The position numbers and the translations under genes were made by a program. Below the pieces are notes generated by a model, which saw only the letters and a list, made by a program, of their open reading frames with translations, did not search any database and was not told the DNA's origin. From Pseudomonas sp. SJZ074 (lineage in GTDB: Bacteria; Pseudomonadota; Gammaproteobacteria; Pseudomonadales; Pseudomonadaceae), in contig NZ_VIUE01000001.1 of assembly GCF_007828215.1 (NCBI RefSeq), positions 365,934-429,933 of the forward strand: a stretch of DNA of 64,000 bases, written 5' to 3'. Position 1 is the stretch's first letter; each line of letters starts with the position of its first letter. Below are positions 63,738-64,000 of this stretch, piece after piece.

Positions 63738-64000
63738 AGGATCTGAGGTGGGTACAAGCTTTGTGTTTACTGAAAATCTCTGCGGGAGCAAAACCTGCTC
63801 GCCATGGCAGTGTGTCAGCCAATATCAATGCTGCTGACCTGACGCCATCGCGAGCAGGCTCGCTCCCACAAGAATCTGAGGTGGGTACAAGCTTTGTGTT
63901 TATTGAAAATCTCTGCGGGAGCAAAACCTGCTCGCCATGGCAGTGTGTCAGCCAATATCAATGCTGCTGACCTGACGCCATCGCGAGCAGGCTCGCTCCC
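63708..64000. repeat. Tandem array of REPIN-containing units, 133 bp period (cut by window end)
   Basis: The sequence GACGCCATCGCGAGCAGGCT at 63708 recurs at 63841 and again near 63974. ATCTGAGGTGGGTACAAGCT at 63741 recurs at 63874. Units differ at very few positions. REPINs are at 63781-63870 and 63914 to the edge, each with a degenerate left arm TGCGGGAGCAAAACCTGCTC. The array continues outside the window. Confidence 0.92.

Noticed and set aside
63708..64000. Tandem 133 bp repeats as a CRISPR array
   Set aside because: Units are nearly identical over their full length with no variable spacers, each contains a REPIN, and no cas genes are present.

Overview
The window is a high-GC gammaproteobacterial chromosome segment, almost certainly from the Pseudomonas fluorescens group. 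The evidence is a complete algD-to-algA alginate operon, a Pseudomonas-type division and cell wall (dcw) cluster ending in lpxC, and many copies of the short palindromic repeats (REP/REPIN, arm core GTGGGAGC..GCTCGC) typical of that group. Family names below come from motif recognition and recalled homologues, not from searches.

Layout. 1-2830: the 5' end of a PhoH/PIN-domain protein gene (minus strand), a divergent NodB-type polysaccharide deacetylase homologue, and yaaA. 2830-3596: a long AT-richer leader with a candidate AlgU promoter. 3597-20249: the 12-gene alginate operon algD-alg8-alg44-algK-algE-algG-algX-algL-algI-algJ-algF-algA. It covers GDP-mannuronate synthesis (AlgA, AlgD), polymerisation and c-di-GMP control (Alg8, Alg44), periplasmic transit, epimerisation, acetylation and lysis (AlgK, G, X, L, I, J, F) and outer-membrane export (AlgE). 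REPINs interrupt the operon, one of them inside the 5' coding part of algK. 20334-23165: an orphan TccC/RHS protein with a putative HExxH metallopeptidase tail. 23331-24659: a small membrane protein and a short-chain dehydrogenase.

24735-31031: a four-gene efflux cassette (outer-membrane lipoprotein, FUSC permease, DUF1656 protein, HlyD adaptor) with a divergent LysR regulator, then a small unknown protein. 31313-39334: an RND adaptor and pump, a CusR/CopR-like two-component system, and a membrane diguanylate cyclase with a GGEEF motif and an inhibitory site. A perfect palindrome lies upstream of the pump genes. 39335-39919: a REPIN followed by a roughly 300 bp repeat with a hexanucleotide tract.

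39920-57762 (minus strand): the dcw cluster, transcribed mraZ-rsmH-ftsL-ftsI-murE-murF-mraY-murD-ftsW-murG-murC-ddlB-ftsQ-ftsA-ftsZ-lpxC, with a sigma70 promoter and three phased MraZ boxes. 58071-58426 (minus): rnpB. 58498-59370 (minus): rsmI, divergent from lpoA-yraN-diaA-dolP (59730-63183), the same order as E. coli yraL to yraP. 63184-64000: a terminator, an inverted second copy of the 300 bp element, and a tandem array of REPINs with a 133 bp period that runs off the window.

Most of the window is core chromosome. The accessory or unusual parts are the RHS gene with its lower-GC tail, the REPIN insertions in the alg operon (notably algK), and the paired repeat elements.
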